Positions 17,986 to 27,007 are shown, counted from the first letter of the stretch. The stretch is DNA of 64,000 nt from JASSUD01 sp031963415 (GCA_031963415.1 JASSUI010000001.1:2418001-2482000); one strand, 5' to 3'. Translations and numbers: made by a program. The notes: a model not told the origin generated them from the sequence alone.

Positions 17986-18666
17986 ATGTTTGATCAATTT
18001 TTCCAAGCAGTTCAGATTGTGGTGGCGGATGAATATCCGCTGGTGCTAGTAGCCATCGAAAAGGCGCTAGAAGGGCGTGACAACTGGGAGGTTGTAGCTA
18101 CAGCTACGGCAGAAGAAGAGCTTTCTAACAAGCTTCAACATACACGCTGCGATGTGTTGGTGTATGGTCTGCATCACGACGAAGGCTTAACTTATGCGAA
18201 CTTGCCACAACTTGAAAAGTTGATGGGTTTATCTCCGCATACGAAAGTTATCGTCCTTGCGCAGCATACTGACCCTACCATCATTAGTAGAATTTTGGCG
18301 GCAGGCTGTAGCGGTTTTATTGACACATCAGTTGGCTTGGCACAGTTGCCTTATGCAGTCGATGAAATATGCAAAGGTAACCGTTATGTTGATCCAGCTA
18401 CGACGAAGCTGCTAGTTCAGCATATGTTCGAGGGAAGTGCTCGGCAGCAATCGTCTGGCAAAGAATTAACGCCTCGTGAAAGAGAAGTCATTCGGCTTTT
18501 TGAAAAAGGCATGAATGTAAGCGAAATTGCAAGCTATATGCAGCGTAGCGTTAAAACCATCCACACGCAAAAACAAAGCGCAATGCGTAAACTTGGCGTA
18601 CGTAATGGCGAGGAATTGATTGAGGCGTTTAAATATATTGAAGCTAACGAGTCAGGGATGGAATAA
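17986..18666 (+). CDS. NarL/RcsB-type response regulator with degenerate receiver
   Basis: This 226-residue protein has an N-terminal receiver-like domain (1-135) and a LuxR-type helix-turn-helix (LTPREREV at 161-168, recognition helix around 185-203). The acid pocket D15/E16 is kept. However, the phospho-acceptor Asp expected in CDVLVY-D-L is Gly61, the switch Thr/Ser after VIVL is Ala92, and the conserved Lys is Asp113. So it probably cannot be phosphorylated in the usual way and may act constitutively or through a ligand or partner, as known pseudo-receivers do. No sensor kinase lies nearby. The closest plan is RcsB-like, including the GNRYVDP linker. Confidence 0.85.
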   Translation: MFDQFFQAVQIVVADEYPLVLVAIEKALEGRDNWEVVATATAEEELSNKLQHTRCDVLVYGLHHDEGLTYANLPQLEKLMGLSPHTKVIVLAQHTDPTIISRILAAGCSGFIDTSVGLAQLPYAVDEICKGNRYVDPATTKLLVQHMFEGSARQQSSGKELTPREREVIRLFEKGMNVSEIASYMQRSVKTIHTQKQSAMRKLGVRNGEELIEAFKYIEANESGME

Positions 18667-18762
18667 AGATAAACAAACCCTATCAGTGCAGGTAACCAAA
18701 GTATAAGAATCCCTGCCTGATTGTGCCTGAGGAGATATGTAGAGGCTCTTGCCGCATTCAGT

Positions 18763-20017
18763 CAGGGCAACCGCATGAACATTCTCGTAATTAAAGGTTG
18801 ATGAGCCGAGTGGTGTGGATGAAGCTTTTATAGAAGGTGAGTTAGAGTTGGCTTTTTTTGGAGCCAAGAGATGCCGCCGATCCTGGAAGCGTTTAAGGAG
18901 TTGCATGATCCGCGTAGTCGGAAGTGCCGCTATTCATTTGAAGAGATCCTATTGAGCGCACTGTGCGCGACGCTATGCGGGGTGGATACGTGGGAGATGA
19001 TGGTACTGTGGGGGCATAGTCAACTCGCGTGGCTACGCCAACACCAATTGTACGAGCACGGTATTCCGAGTGCGGACACGTATCGGCGAGTATTTAGTGC
19101 GTTGAGTCCGGTGGTATTCGAGCGGTGCTTTATGAAGTGGGTGCAAATGCTGTGTCCGAGTTTGGCGGATAAGCATGTGGCGATTGATGGCAAGACCCTC
19201 AGGGGAAGCCGTCAAAGAAGTCAGGAGGTGGGTGCCCTTCATCTCGTGTCGGCGTGGTGCTCAGAGAATGGGCTTTCATTGGGTCAAGTCAAGACGGATG
19301 ATAAAAGTAATGAGATTACTGCGATTCCGGAGTTACTGGCGGCGCTGGATCTGAAAGGGGCGACTCTCACGCTAGATGCGATGGGGGCTCAGCGTGATAT
19401 TGCACAAGCCATCATCCAAGCGAAGGCCGATTATGTGCTGGCGGTGAAAGACAATCAGCCGCTGTTAGCGCAAGATATCAAAGACTGGTTTGCGGCGGCT
19501 CAGGTGGCCGAATTAACGCACTCGTATTGGGAGCATAGCGAACATAATAAAGGGCATGGTCGCATTGAGACACGTATCTGTCGCGTGACGGACGATGTGG
19601 AGTGGTTGAGTCGGGCGGGCCATCAGTGGGCTGGGGTGAAGCGCCTCGTGATGATAGAGAGTACACGCCAAATCGGTGACAAAATCACGACAGAATATCG
19701 GTATTACATCAGTTCCAAGGACGTCAAGGCGAAAGAAATGGCCCGCCTGATTAGAGCGCATTGGGGGATTGAAAATCGATTGCACTGGGTCTTGGATATG
19801 TCTTGGTCAGAAGATGCTTGCCAAGTACGAGACAAAAATGCAGCGCGTAATTTAGCGACGTTGCGCAAAATAACGTTGAATATGGTCAGAGCCGCTCAGG
19901 CTCAACACCCCACTCGCGTTAGCCTCAAGGGCATGCGCGCGCTCGCCGCTTGGGATACTCATATGCGTGATTCGATTCTCGGCTTTAATTGACTAGGGTG
20001 TTCATGCGGTTGCCCTG
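18763..20017 (+). mobile_element. Intact ISAs1-family insertion sequence with 10-bp target duplication
   Basis: The 18-bp terminal inverted repeats are perfect: CAGGGCAACCGCATGAAC at 18763-18780 and its complement at 20000-20017. Direct 10-bp copies of CGCATTCAGT flank the element at 18753-18762 and 20018-20027. The 1255-bp element contains a single full-length transposase. Clean ends and an intact ORF indicate a recent insertion. Joining the flanks gives continuous AT-rich sequence with no gene I can recognise. Confidence 0.93.
18871..19992 (+). CDS. ISAs1-family transposase
   Basis: A 373-residue DDE transposase. It has the N-terminal DDE_Tnp_1-associated domain (FKELHDPRSRKCRYSFEEIL) followed by the catalytic core: VAIDGKTLRGS (first Asp), LDAMGAQRDIA (second Asp) and HWGIENRLHWVLDM (Glu region). 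Length and motifs match intact ISAs1 members. It is the only ORF of the element. Confidence 0.95.
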   Translation: MPPILEAFKELHDPRSRKCRYSFEEILLSALCATLCGVDTWEMMVLWGHSQLAWLRQHQLYEHGIPSADTYRRVFSALSPVVFERCFMKWVQMLCPSLADKHVAIDGKTLRGSRQRSQEVGALHLVSAWCSENGLSLGQVKTDDKSNEITAIPELLAALDLKGATLTLDAMGAQRDIAQAIIQAKADYVLAVKDNQPLLAQDIKDWFAAAQVAELTHSYWEHSEHNKGHGRIETRICRVTDDVEWLSRAGHQWAGVKRLVMIESTRQIGDKITTEYRYYISSKDVKAKEMARLIRAHWGIENRLHWVLDMSWSEDACQVRDKNAARNLATLRKITLNMVRAAQAQHPTRVSLKGMRALAAWDTHMRDSILGFN

Positions 20018-20286
20018 CGCATTCAGTGCCTTCAGTACTGTGCCGAAGTTTGATCGACCTATAATGGTCAAATCGCCACATATCTCAAATCCATTTCATC
20101 AATGTTGAATGAATCCCTGCAAAACTCCAAAGACGGCAGGATGAATAACCGAGATCTCCCTTTTTTACATTAAGTATTACAAGCACTCGTAGCAAAGGCA
20201 TAACTGACCCTTGGTTTTTTTTGCAGAAGTTCTCCCCTATATACAGCCTCTTAGGTGCTAATAAGATAAATTTCTATTAGGGAAGC

Positions 20287-20375
20287 GCTGAATAGATCGG
20301 GAGTAAGGCATGCTGACGTAGACCTTACAAACTAGTATGGCAACGAGGCATAACGTCACTCCCAGCTTATTCAGC
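20287..20375 (+). repeat. Palindromic element upstream of mlaF
   Basis: The ends GCTGAATAGATCGGGAGT and ACTCCCAGCTTATTCAGC are complementary over about 16 bp. The left 18 nt are identical to the start of the 12077 element. The core GCATGCTGACGTAGAC...AGTATGGCAACGAGGC is shared with 28863-28903 and, on the other strand, with 11300-11345. The stretch 20028-20286 between the IS and this repeat has no recognisable gene. Confidence 0.75.
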
Positions 20376-20475
20376 TCCTCCTAGCTTAATGGTGTAGTGC
20401 GTAACCTAATAAAGCATCCTCTTCAATTCAGCCCTATAATCAACGTTTTGACAATTATCGAATCCTTATCTTTTT

Positions 20476-21303
20476 GTGCCCAATACTCATTCTGATACCC
20501 TGTTAGAGCTGCGTGACATTACCTTTGGATATGGCGAACAACCTGTCTTATCTGGTCTGGATATGCATTTCCGGCGCGGACAAGTTGTAGCGGTGATGGG
20601 CGGTTCTGGCTGTGGCAAAACCACTATTCTGCGGCTGATTGCCGGTCTAGTTCGTCCACAAAGCGGGCGAGTGCTATTTGAAGGGACGGATATAGCCAAC
20701 ACCACAGAGGCTGAGCTTTATGCGCTACGCCGTAAAATGGGTATGCTATTTCAATTCGGTGCGCTTTTTACCGATATGTCTGTGTTCGAGAACGTTGCGT
20801 TTCCTTTGCGTGAGCATATCGACCTGCCCGAAGCGTTGTTGCGCGATTTGGTTATGATGAAGCTCAACGCAGTAGGTTTACGTGGTGCGCGTGATCTTTT
20901 GCCTGCTGAAATCTCTGGAGGGATGGCACGTCGTGTTGCGTTAGCCCGCGCGATTGCACTTGACCCAACCTTACTTCTATACGATGAGCCTTTTGCCGGG
21001 CTTGACCCGATCTCCCTTGGTATCATTGCGAATTTAATCCGCCGACTTAACGATGCACTTGGTGCGACATCTATCATCGTCACGCATGATGTACCCGAGT
21101 CTTTTGCAATTGCTGACAAGATTTATTTCATTGCAAATGGGGGTGTGCTCGCGGCTGGTACGCCTGACGAATTGCGCGCGTCGAAAGATCCAAGCGTGCG
21201 TCAGTTTATTGAGGCAGCGCCGGATGGGCCGTTTCGTTTTCACTATAAAGGGGCGCCTTTGGCTACTGATTTTGGTTTGCAAGAGCAAGTAGGAGACCGT
21301 TGA
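20476..21303 (+). CDS. mlaF: Phospholipid ABC transporter ATPase MlaF
   Basis: ATPase of the MlaFEDB inner-membrane complex that moves phospholipids between the inner membrane and periplasmic MlaC to maintain outer-membrane asymmetry. The 275 residues start at GTG 20476. Walker A GGSGCGKTT is at 42-50, with Q-loop LFQFGALF, signature SGGMARRVALARA and Walker B LLYDEPFAGLDP. SGGMARR rather than LSGGQ is typical of MlaF/MCE ATPases. The stop overlaps mlaE (TGATG). Confidence 0.95.
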   Translation: MPNTHSDTLLELRDITFGYGEQPVLSGLDMHFRRGQVVAVMGGSGCGKTTILRLIAGLVRPQSGRVLFEGTDIANTTEAELYALRRKMGMLFQFGALFTDMSVFENVAFPLREHIDLPEALLRDLVMMKLNAVGLRGARDLLPAEISGGMARRVALARAIALDPTLLLYDEPFAGLDPISLGIIANLIRRLNDALGATSIIVTHDVPESFAIADKIYFIANGGVLAAGTPDELRASKDPSVRQFIEAAPDGPFRFHYKGAPLATDFGLQEQVGDR

Positions 21304-22091
21304 TGAAAGCGATGCTAGCTATGCTTGATGCACTAGGTGGGGCGGTACTCGGTGTGCTGAATCATTTGGGTGAGGGTGTACAGTTATTTGTACGCTTAGT
21401 GCGTGAAATTAGCGTGCTAACGCGGCGAGGAAAACTGGTGCTAAAACAGCTTCATTTCGTTGGTAACTATTCACTCATCATTATTACCGTATCGGGGCTT
21501 TTTGTTGGCTTTGTGTTGGGTTTACAAGGCTATTACACGCTAAGTCGCTATGGTTCGGAGCAAGCGTTAGGGCTAATGGTCGCACTTTCACTTGTGCGTG
21601 AACTTGGGCCAGTAGTCACTGCATTGTTATTTGCTGGCCGCGCCGGCACTTCGCTAACCGCTGAAATTGGATTGATGAAAGCTGGCGAGCAGCTTAGTGC
21701 AATGGAAATGATGGCAGTTAATCCGATTACGGTCGTCCTGGCGCCACGCTTTTGGGCGGGTGTTGTGGCGCTGCCGATTTTGACGGCGCTGTTTAGTGCG
21801 GTGGGTATCCTTGGCGGCTATTTTGTTGGAGTTGGTTTGATCGGTGTAGATGCAGGCGCATTCTGGTCACAAATGCAAGCTGGCGTAGATGTCTGGCATG
21901 ACATTGGCAACGGTGTGCTGAAAAGTTTAGTGTTCGGCTTTGCTGTGACTTTTACTGCGCTGTACCAAGGCTACATTGCGAAACCAACGCCAGAAGGCGT
22001 ATCCCGTGCGACGACTCGTACGGTTGTATTTGCTTCGCTTGTGGTGTTGGGTCTGGATTTTTTGCTAACAGCCCTCATGTTCAGCAAATGA
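21303..22091 (+). CDS. mlaE: Phospholipid ABC transporter permease MlaE
   Basis: MlaE is the MCE-associated permease. ATG 21303 overlaps the mlaF stop and is preferred over TTG 21300. Several membrane helices are visible, and the conserved LVRELGPVVTALLFAGRAGTSLTAEIGLMK region carries the MlaE coupling-helix motif. About 262 residues, normal length. A 154-bp palindromic element separates it from mlaD, which usually follows closely. Confidence 0.95.
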   Translation: MKAMLAMLDALGGAVLGVLNHLGEGVQLFVRLVREISVLTRRGKLVLKQLHFVGNYSLIIITVSGLFVGFVLGLQGYYTLSRYGSEQALGLMVALSLVRELGPVVTALLFAGRAGTSLTAEIGLMKAGEQLSAMEMMAVNPITVVLAPRFWAGVVALPILTALFSAVGILGGYFVGVGLIGVDAGAFWSQMQAGVDVWHDIGNGVLKSLVFGFAVTFTALYQGYIAKPTPEGVSRATTRTVVFASLVVLGLDFLLTALMFSK

Positions 22092-22096
22092 TTACA

Positions 22097-22250
22097 AAAA
22101 CCCTGCTCACGATCTCTAAATAGAAAGATAGTAGAGATGTTTGGTAGGCATGCTGGGGTGACGTAAGAACCTTAACGTGCGAACCAACAGCTTCTAATTA
22201 GGTCCTTTGAAAGACCTGGTTTCCTCTTAAAAAGGTCGTGAGCAGGTTTT
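22097..22250 (+). repeat. Palindromic element inside the mla operon (mlaE-mlaD)
   Basis: The ends AAACCCTGCTCACGATCTCT and AAGGTCGTGAGCAGGTTTT are complementary over about 18 bp. The interior (GGCATGCTGGGGTGACGTAAG..., AGCTTCTAATTAGGTCCTTTGA) is similar to the element at 37054-37253. The terminal GTTCACGATCT-type sequence also ends the elements at 30441-30535. It begins 6 nt after the mlaE stop. Confidence 0.8.
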
Positions 22251-22345
22251 GAGCGCTTGCTTCAAATCTCCTTGATCTTTTTTGATGTACGAACATATCG
22301 TCTGCTTCGGCATTCCATCTCATGGGGTGTTGCAGATTTTCTTGA

Positions 22346-22879
22346 ATGACTGAGAAACGAATGAAAAAAACTGCGCTTAATTGCTGGGTTGGCTTTTTTG
22401 TTGTGCTGGGCTTTGTTGCGCTCTTGTTCCTTGCATTAAAAGCTGGAAATATGAGTTCACTGTCCTTTAAGCCTACTTATTCAGTTAAGCTGAAATTCGA
22501 TAATATTGGCGGGCTTAAGCCTCGTGCTCCTGTCAAAAGCGCAGGTGTCGTCGTAGGGCGCGTGGCAGATATCGATTTTGATAATGAGGACTATCAAGCA
22601 CTTGTGACACTGAGCATCGATAAACCTTATCAGTTTCCTAAAGATACCTTCGCAAAAATTCTGACAACAGGTGTATTGGGTGAGCAATATGTTGGCCTTG
22701 ACCCAGGCGGCGATGATGAAATGTTAAAGAATGGCGATACCATTACGATGACACAGTCAGCTGTGCTGTTAGAGAATTTAATCAGTCAATTTCTTTACAA
22801 CAAAGCAGCTGACGCTGGCGGGGCACAACATAACGCAGCGCCTGCTGCGAAAGAAGAAAAACAAGAGAGTGTTAAGTAA
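22346..22879 (+). CDS. mlaD: MCE-domain lipid-binding protein MlaD
   Basis: MlaD anchors in the inner membrane by one N-terminal helix (about 10-32) and forms a hexameric ring that channels lipids to MlaC. The MCE domain covers about 40-120 (VKLKFDNIGGLKPRAPVKSAGVVVGRV, then ILTTGVLGEQYVGLDPGG). 177 residues, with a short charged tail. ATG 22346 is used; an alternative ATG lies at 22361. The stop overlaps mlaA (TAATG). Confidence 0.94.
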   Translation: MTEKRMKKTALNCWVGFFVVLGFVALLFLALKAGNMSSLSFKPTYSVKLKFDNIGGLKPRAPVKSAGVVVGRVADIDFDNEDYQALVTLSIDKPYQFPKDTFAKILTTGVLGEQYVGLDPGGDDEMLKNGDTITMTQSAVLLENLISQFLYNKAADAGGAQHNAAPAAKEEKQESVK

Positions 22880-23796
22880 TGAAGCAATGGCGTCCTTTGC
22901 GCTTTGCGCTGCTTGGGTTAGCTTGCGCGCTTGCCGCTTGCTCAACAGTGCAAACTCCTTCAAAAGCGGACCCATTTGAAGGCTTTAATCGCACTGTATT
23001 TAAGTTTAATCAAAAGGTAGATCAAGTTGCGGTTAAACCTGCGGCGAAAGCCTACAAGTTTGTGGTGCCGAAAAGAGTGCGCGCGAGCGTGACGAATTTC
23101 TTCGCCAATATCGGCGACTTTTATACGATGGCGAATAATTTACTTCAAGGCAATATTCAAGCGGGCGCTGAAGATATGATGCGCATCACGCTTAACTCGC
23201 TATTGGGCGTCGGAGGGTTGTTTGATGTGGCCACCGAAGCAGGTATGCCAAAACATCAACAGGATTTCGGACGAACGCTTGGTTTCTACGGCGTGCATTC
23301 CGGGCCTTATCTCGTTTTGCCGTTGCTTGGACCCAGCACAGTACGCGATACAGTTGGCTTCGTGGTAGATCGGGCCGCTGACCCAACCACTTATATTCAT
23401 CCTGAAAGCACGCGCGATAGCTTATATGTATTACGCCTTGTGAATACGCGAGCCTCCTTACTGCAAGCAACTAATTTATTTTCCAACGTCGCATTTGATC
23501 AATATTCATTTGAGCGAGATGCTTTTTTACAGCATCGGCGTTATTTAATTCATGGTGAAAGCGCTAATTTTGATGATGATGACGAAGGTGGAGATATAGA
23601 GGAAGACAATGCATCAACTGCGCCAGCAGTTGATCAAGCGCAATCTATTGCTGAACCAGGCACAGCTGCTGCTAACGCTCCCTCTGCTGAAGCAAAGTCT
23701 AAGCGGATTAAAACGGAGTCAAATGAGCATATGACTGTGCCGCCTACGCATATGATGCCGCCTATTAATTATTTTCCTAACTTTCGCTTACCGTAA
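22879..23796 (+). CDS. mlaA: Outer-membrane lipoprotein MlaA (VacJ)
   Basis: MlaA removes mislocalised phospholipids from the outer leaflet of the outer membrane. The lipoprotein signal ends at ALAAC with Cys21. The MlaA family domain follows (DPFEGFNRTVFKFNQKVDQ, then GGLFDVATEAGMPKHQQDFG and GPYLVLPLLGPSTVRD). The C-terminal ~80 residues are acidic and low in complexity, beyond the family core. Placement inside the mla operon between mlaD and mlaC is the Burkholderia arrangement; in E. coli vacJ is elsewhere. Confidence 0.94.
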   Translation: MKQWRPLRFALLGLACALAACSTVQTPSKADPFEGFNRTVFKFNQKVDQVAVKPAAKAYKFVVPKRVRASVTNFFANIGDFYTMANNLLQGNIQAGAEDMMRITLNSLLGVGGLFDVATEAGMPKHQQDFGRTLGFYGVHSGPYLVLPLLGPSTVRDTVGFVVDRAADPTTYIHPESTRDSLYVLRLVNTRASLLQATNLFSNVAFDQYSFERDAFLQHRRYLIHGESANFDDDDEGGDIEEDNASTAPAVDQAQSIAEPGTAAANAPSAEAKSKRIKTESNEHMTVPPTHMMPPINYFPNFRLP

Positions 23797-23901
23797 TGGA
23801 TGAGCACTCTTTCAGAGTCACTGTCGCGACATGCCTTCCTTTTTTACATTGGATATTAGAAAGACTGGCTCTTAAATAATGATTTTTTACGAGGTAAAGC
23901 A

Positions 23902-24546
23902 ATGAGAAAAAGACAGAAATGGTTGGGTTGGTTTGCATTGATTGGCATGTGCTTCGCTTTGAGTGGGCAAGCTGCTGCGCAGAGCGCCGATATCAATATG
24001 CCTGATGGCTTAATCAAATCGGTAACTGATGATGTGATGAAGACGGTAAAAAGTGATCCGTCAATGCAACAGGGCAATTTAAATAAGATTACTAAATTGG
24101 TGGACGAGAAGGTACTTCCGTACGCTGATTTAGAAAAGAGCACGCGTCTTGTGATTGGCCCTTATTGGCGCAGTGCTACGGACACACAACGGCAACAGCT
24201 GATTAAGCAATTTAAGGATTTGTTGTTCTACACCTATTCTGGTGCAGTCGCGCAAATTCGTGATCAACAAATTCGCGTTCTGCCTTTTAAAGCACCTGAA
24301 GGGGCAACTGATGTTGTGGTTAAAACAGAAGTTGTTAACCAAGGCCAAGCGCAATCGATGACACTGGATTATCGTCTAACCAAAACAGCAGCCGGCTGGA
24401 AGGTGTATGACGTTAGCATTGCTGGTGTCTCAATCATTGCTAATTACCGCGGCCAATTTAAAGGAATTATTGCGCAGCGTGGTCTAGATGGCTTGCTGAC
24501 GGAACTTGAACAGCGTAATCAGCGCTTAGCAGCCGGGAAACAATGA
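23902..24546 (+). CDS. mlaC: Periplasmic phospholipid-binding protein MlaC
   Basis: MlaC ferries phospholipid between MlaA at the outer membrane and MlaFEDB at the inner membrane. A cleavable signal peptide ends near AAAQS (residues about 1-27). The mature domain shows the MlaC/Ttg2 pattern (VLPYADLEKSTRLVIGPYWRSAT, GWKVYDVSIAGVSIIANYRGQF). Length 214. Its stop overlaps mlaB by 4 nt. A 105-nt spacer separates it from mlaA. Confidence 0.94.
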   Translation: MRKRQKWLGWFALIGMCFALSGQAAAQSADINMPDGLIKSVTDDVMKTVKSDPSMQQGNLNKITKLVDEKVLPYADLEKSTRLVIGPYWRSATDTQRQQLIKQFKDLLFYTYSGAVAQIRDQQIRVLPFKAPEGATDVVVKTEVVNQGQAQSMTLDYRLTKTAAGWKVYDVSIAGVSIIANYRGQFKGIIAQRGLDGLLTELEQRNQRLAAGKQ

Positions 24547-24806
24547 CCCATTTTGAAATAAATTCAACACTTAGCTTGACCAATGCAGCCGGCGTGTACG
24601 AGGTTGGGCTCCAACAGATTTATGCGGGTGCAACCAGTGTAGATTGCACTTTGCTAAGCCAGTTTGATTCGTCTGCGCTGGCTGTCTTATTGGGTTGGCA
24701 ACGTGCAGCGTTCACACGCGGCGTTAGGCTAAGTTTGCTTAATCTTCCTCCTAAACTCAGTAGCCTGGCGAAGGCTTATGGTATTGATCAACTGCTAAAT
24801 GCTTAG
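24543..24806 (+). CDS. mlaB: STAS-domain protein MlaB
   Basis: A small 87-residue cytoplasmic STAS-domain subunit that binds MlaF and stabilises the transporter. The conserved DCTLLSQFDSSALAVLLGW segment corresponds to the STAS phospho-loop, with Ser at the expected position. It overlaps mlaC by 4 nt. The TAG stop (24804-24806) is part of the left terminus TTAGAACCTG of the following palindromic repeat. Confidence 0.9.
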   Translation: MTHFEINSTLSLTNAAGVYEVGLQQIYAGATSVDCTLLSQFDSSALAVLLGWQRAAFTRGVRLSLLNLPPKLSSLAKAYGIDQLLNA

Positions 24807-24907
24807 AACCTGTTTAGCCTTTCTCAGGTATCCTTGCGCCTCCTTGCTGTACAGAGTACTGTTTGCGTCAGCGCAAGGTCAGCAGAAAAACCCTAAACAG
24901 GTTCTTA
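24804..24907 (+). repeat. Palindromic element after mlaB
   Basis: The ends TTAGAACCTGTTTAG and CTAAACAGGTTCTTA are perfect complements. The core contains GTACAGAGTACTG and GCGTCAGCGCAAGG, similar on the minus strand to other repeat cores. The same TAGAACCTGTTTAG terminus starts the element after tatB (31063). The terminus supplies the mlaB stop codon. Confidence 0.8.
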
Positions 24908-24958
24908 GACTGTGTTTTTCAGACTAAGCCTGTCGATGCTACTGAGGTCAATTAAACA

Positions 24959-25894
24959 TTGCTCGTGTCTATGCAATCAATCGAAATCCATAACGTTAAA
25001 AAGCACTACAACGGCTTGCAAGCACTCAAAGGTGTTGATCTAACGATTAATGCTGGTGAATTTTTCGGTTTGCTTGGCCCTAATGGTGCAGGTAAAACCA
25101 CGCTAATCAGTATCTTGGCGGGGTTAGTACGCGCTGATGCAGGTACCGTTAAAGTGCATGGTCACGATGTCGTGACTGATTTTCGTGCTGCTCGCCGCAT
25201 GCTTGGTGTAGTGCCGCAAGAGTTAGCTTTCGATCCATTTTTTACTGTGCGCGAAACCTTGCGTTTGCAGTCGGGCTATTTTGGTCTGAACCGTAACGAT
25301 GATTGGATTGATGAGGTAATGGACAATCTTGATCTGACTAACAAAGCCGACACAAATATGCGCGCGCTTTCCGGCGGCATGAAGCGGCGCGTATTGGTTG
25401 CGCAAGCACTTGTGCATCGTCCTCCCGTAATTGTGTTAGATGAACCTACTGCAGGGGTTGATGTTGGCTTGCGCCAAACGCTTTGGAAGTTTATCGGCAG
25501 TTTGCATCGCGCAGGCCATACGATTGTGTTAACGACGCATTATCTGGAAGAGGCTGAGCAGCTGTGCGAACGTATCGCTATGCTAAGAAGTGGGACAGTA
25601 GTCGCGCTTGATCGTACGCCTGCTTTATTACATCGTTTTGCAGGGACTGAGTTAGTGCTGCGCTTAAAGCAAGGTACGTTGCCGTCTGATTTACTTAAGC
25701 TTGAAACGGGTGCTCGCACAAATAAAGATCAGTACGCCATCAGACTCAATTCTTATGATGAAGTTGAGCCTATCTTGGCAAAATGCCGTGCCGCAGGATG
25801 CGAACTTGAAGAAATTGAAATTCGCAAGGCTGACCTTGAAGATGTGTTTATGCAACTGGTGAATGGTTCAGAAAATAAAGAGGTAAGCACATGA
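24959..25894 (+). CDS. yadG: ABC-2 type transporter ATPase (YadG-like)
   Basis: 311 residues, or 307 if ATG 24971 is the start; TTG 24959 is nearer the GAGG motif. Walker A is GPNGAGKTT, the Q-loop is VVPQELAFDPFF, the signature is LSGGMKRRVLVAQAL and Walker B is VIVLDEPTAGVD. The family exports unknown substrates. Pairing with the next gene and the position after mla are conserved in Burkholderiaceae, suggesting an envelope role by association only. Confidence 0.9.
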   Translation: MLVSMQSIEIHNVKKHYNGLQALKGVDLTINAGEFFGLLGPNGAGKTTLISILAGLVRADAGTVKVHGHDVVTDFRAARRMLGVVPQELAFDPFFTVRETLRLQSGYFGLNRNDDWIDEVMDNLDLTNKADTNMRALSGGMKRRVLVAQALVHRPPVIVLDEPTAGVDVGLRQTLWKFIGSLHRAGHTIVLTTHYLEEAEQLCERIAMLRSGTVVALDRTPALLHRFAGTELVLRLKQGTLPSDLLKLETGARTNKDQYAIRLNSYDEVEPILAKCRAAGCELEEIEIRKADLEDVFMQLVNGSENKEVST

Positions 25895-26658
25895 AAGATA
25901 CATTCATAGGTTTTCGTACGCTGTTCTATAAAGAAATTTTACGTTTTTGGAAAGTAAGTTTTCAAACGATAGCTGCACCGGTAATTACCGCATTGCTTTA
26001 TTTAGCGGTCTTTGGCCATACTTTACAAAATTATGTGGAAGCTTATCCAGGGGTGAGTTATACCAGCTTCTTGATACCTGGCCTGGTGATGATGAGTATG
26101 CTGCAAAATTCTTTTGCGAATAGCTCGTCATCTTTAATCCAATCTAAGATCACTGGCAATATCGTGTTTATGTTGCTTCCGCCACTTGGACATTGGGAAA
26201 TTTTTAGCGCTTATGTGCTTGCCTCAGTGGTACGCGGTTTATCCGTTGGTATCTGCGTTTTTATTATCACTGCTTGGTTTGCCCCGCTTCATTTTGCGCA
26301 GCCGTTAATCATCTTGGCCTTCGCTGTATTAGGCTCGGCAGTGCTTGGTACATTGGGTTTAATTGCTGGCATTTGCTCGGAGAAATTTGATCAGCTCGCT
26401 GCTTTTCAAAACTTCTTGATTATGCCGCTGACATTTCTGTCTGGCGTCTTTTACTCGACGCATTCACTACCGTCGATTTGGAGATGTGTTTCTCATTTCA
26501 ATCCATTCTTTTATATGATCGATGGCTTTCGCTATGGATTCTTTGGTGTGTCAGATATACCCGTGCTACGTAGCCTATTGATTGTCAGCGGCTTTTTAGC
26601 TTTGTTGGTACTGATGACCGTCAGTTTCTTAGCGCGTGGCTATAAATTACGCTCGTGA
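25891..26658 (+). CDS. yadH: ABC-2 type transporter permease (YadH-like)
   Basis: A 255-residue permease with six hydrophobic segments (for example VITALLYLAVFG, VMMSMLQNSF, the ADVLGSAVLGTLG-like region near residue 145, and FLIMPLTFLSGVFYS). The last of these carries the ABC-2 signature ending in PL(T)FLSG. It overlaps yadG by 4 nt, so the two are translationally coupled and form a half-transporter pair. Substrate unknown. Confidence 0.9.
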   Translation: MKDTFIGFRTLFYKEILRFWKVSFQTIAAPVITALLYLAVFGHTLQNYVEAYPGVSYTSFLIPGLVMMSMLQNSFANSSSSLIQSKITGNIVFMLLPPLGHWEIFSAYVLASVVRGLSVGICVFIITAWFAPLHFAQPLIILAFAVLGSAVLGTLGLIAGICSEKFDQLAAFQNFLIMPLTFLSGVFYSTHSLPSIWRCVSHFNPFFYMIDGFRYGFFGVSDIPVLRSLLIVSGFLALLVLMTVSFLARGYKLRS

Positions 26659-26664
26659 GAAATA

Positions 26665-26964
26665 ATGATGACTGTGACACCTGAACAAATTCGAGACTAC
26701 ATTATCGCGAAGCTCGCTTGTGAGTATATTGACGTGGACGGAGATGGACAGCATTTCTTCGCCATTATCGTAAGCCACGCTTTTATAGACAAAACCCAAA
26801 TAGCGCGGCAACGGCTAGTCTATGCAGCGCTGGGTAACAGAATGCACAGCGAGATTCATGCGCTTAGCATGCAAACACTGACGCCAGCTGAATATGCAGA
26901 TACAGTCAATAAAGCACATCAGGCAAAGCAAACGTCAGCGCAGACTGCCCCACCTATTCATTGA
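26665..26964 (+). CDS. ibaG: BolA-family protein (IbaG-like)
   Basis: A 99-residue BolA/IbaG domain protein. The family binds monothiol glutaredoxins and 2Fe-2S clusters. The typical helix-turn-helix-like core contains a conserved His region (VSHAFIDKTQIARQRLVYAALGNRM), followed by a short Ala/Gln tail. The place between yadH and murA matches other proteobacteria, where ibaG precedes murA. The start is ATG 26665 or the adjacent ATG 26668. Confidence 0.85.
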   Translation: MMTVTPEQIRDYIIAKLACEYIDVDGDGQHFFAIIVSHAFIDKTQIARQRLVYAALGNRMHSEIHALSMQTLTPAEYADTVNKAHQAKQTSAQTAPPIH

Positions 26965-27007
26965 TTTTCACACCCTGCGCTGCTTGCCAGTTAACGCATC
27001 GCTTCTT

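Noticed and set aside
20028..20286. Gene interrupted by the ISAs1 insertion
   Set aside because: Joining the two flanks gives only a short minus-strand frame with stops and no match to a family I know, so I do not claim a disrupted gene.
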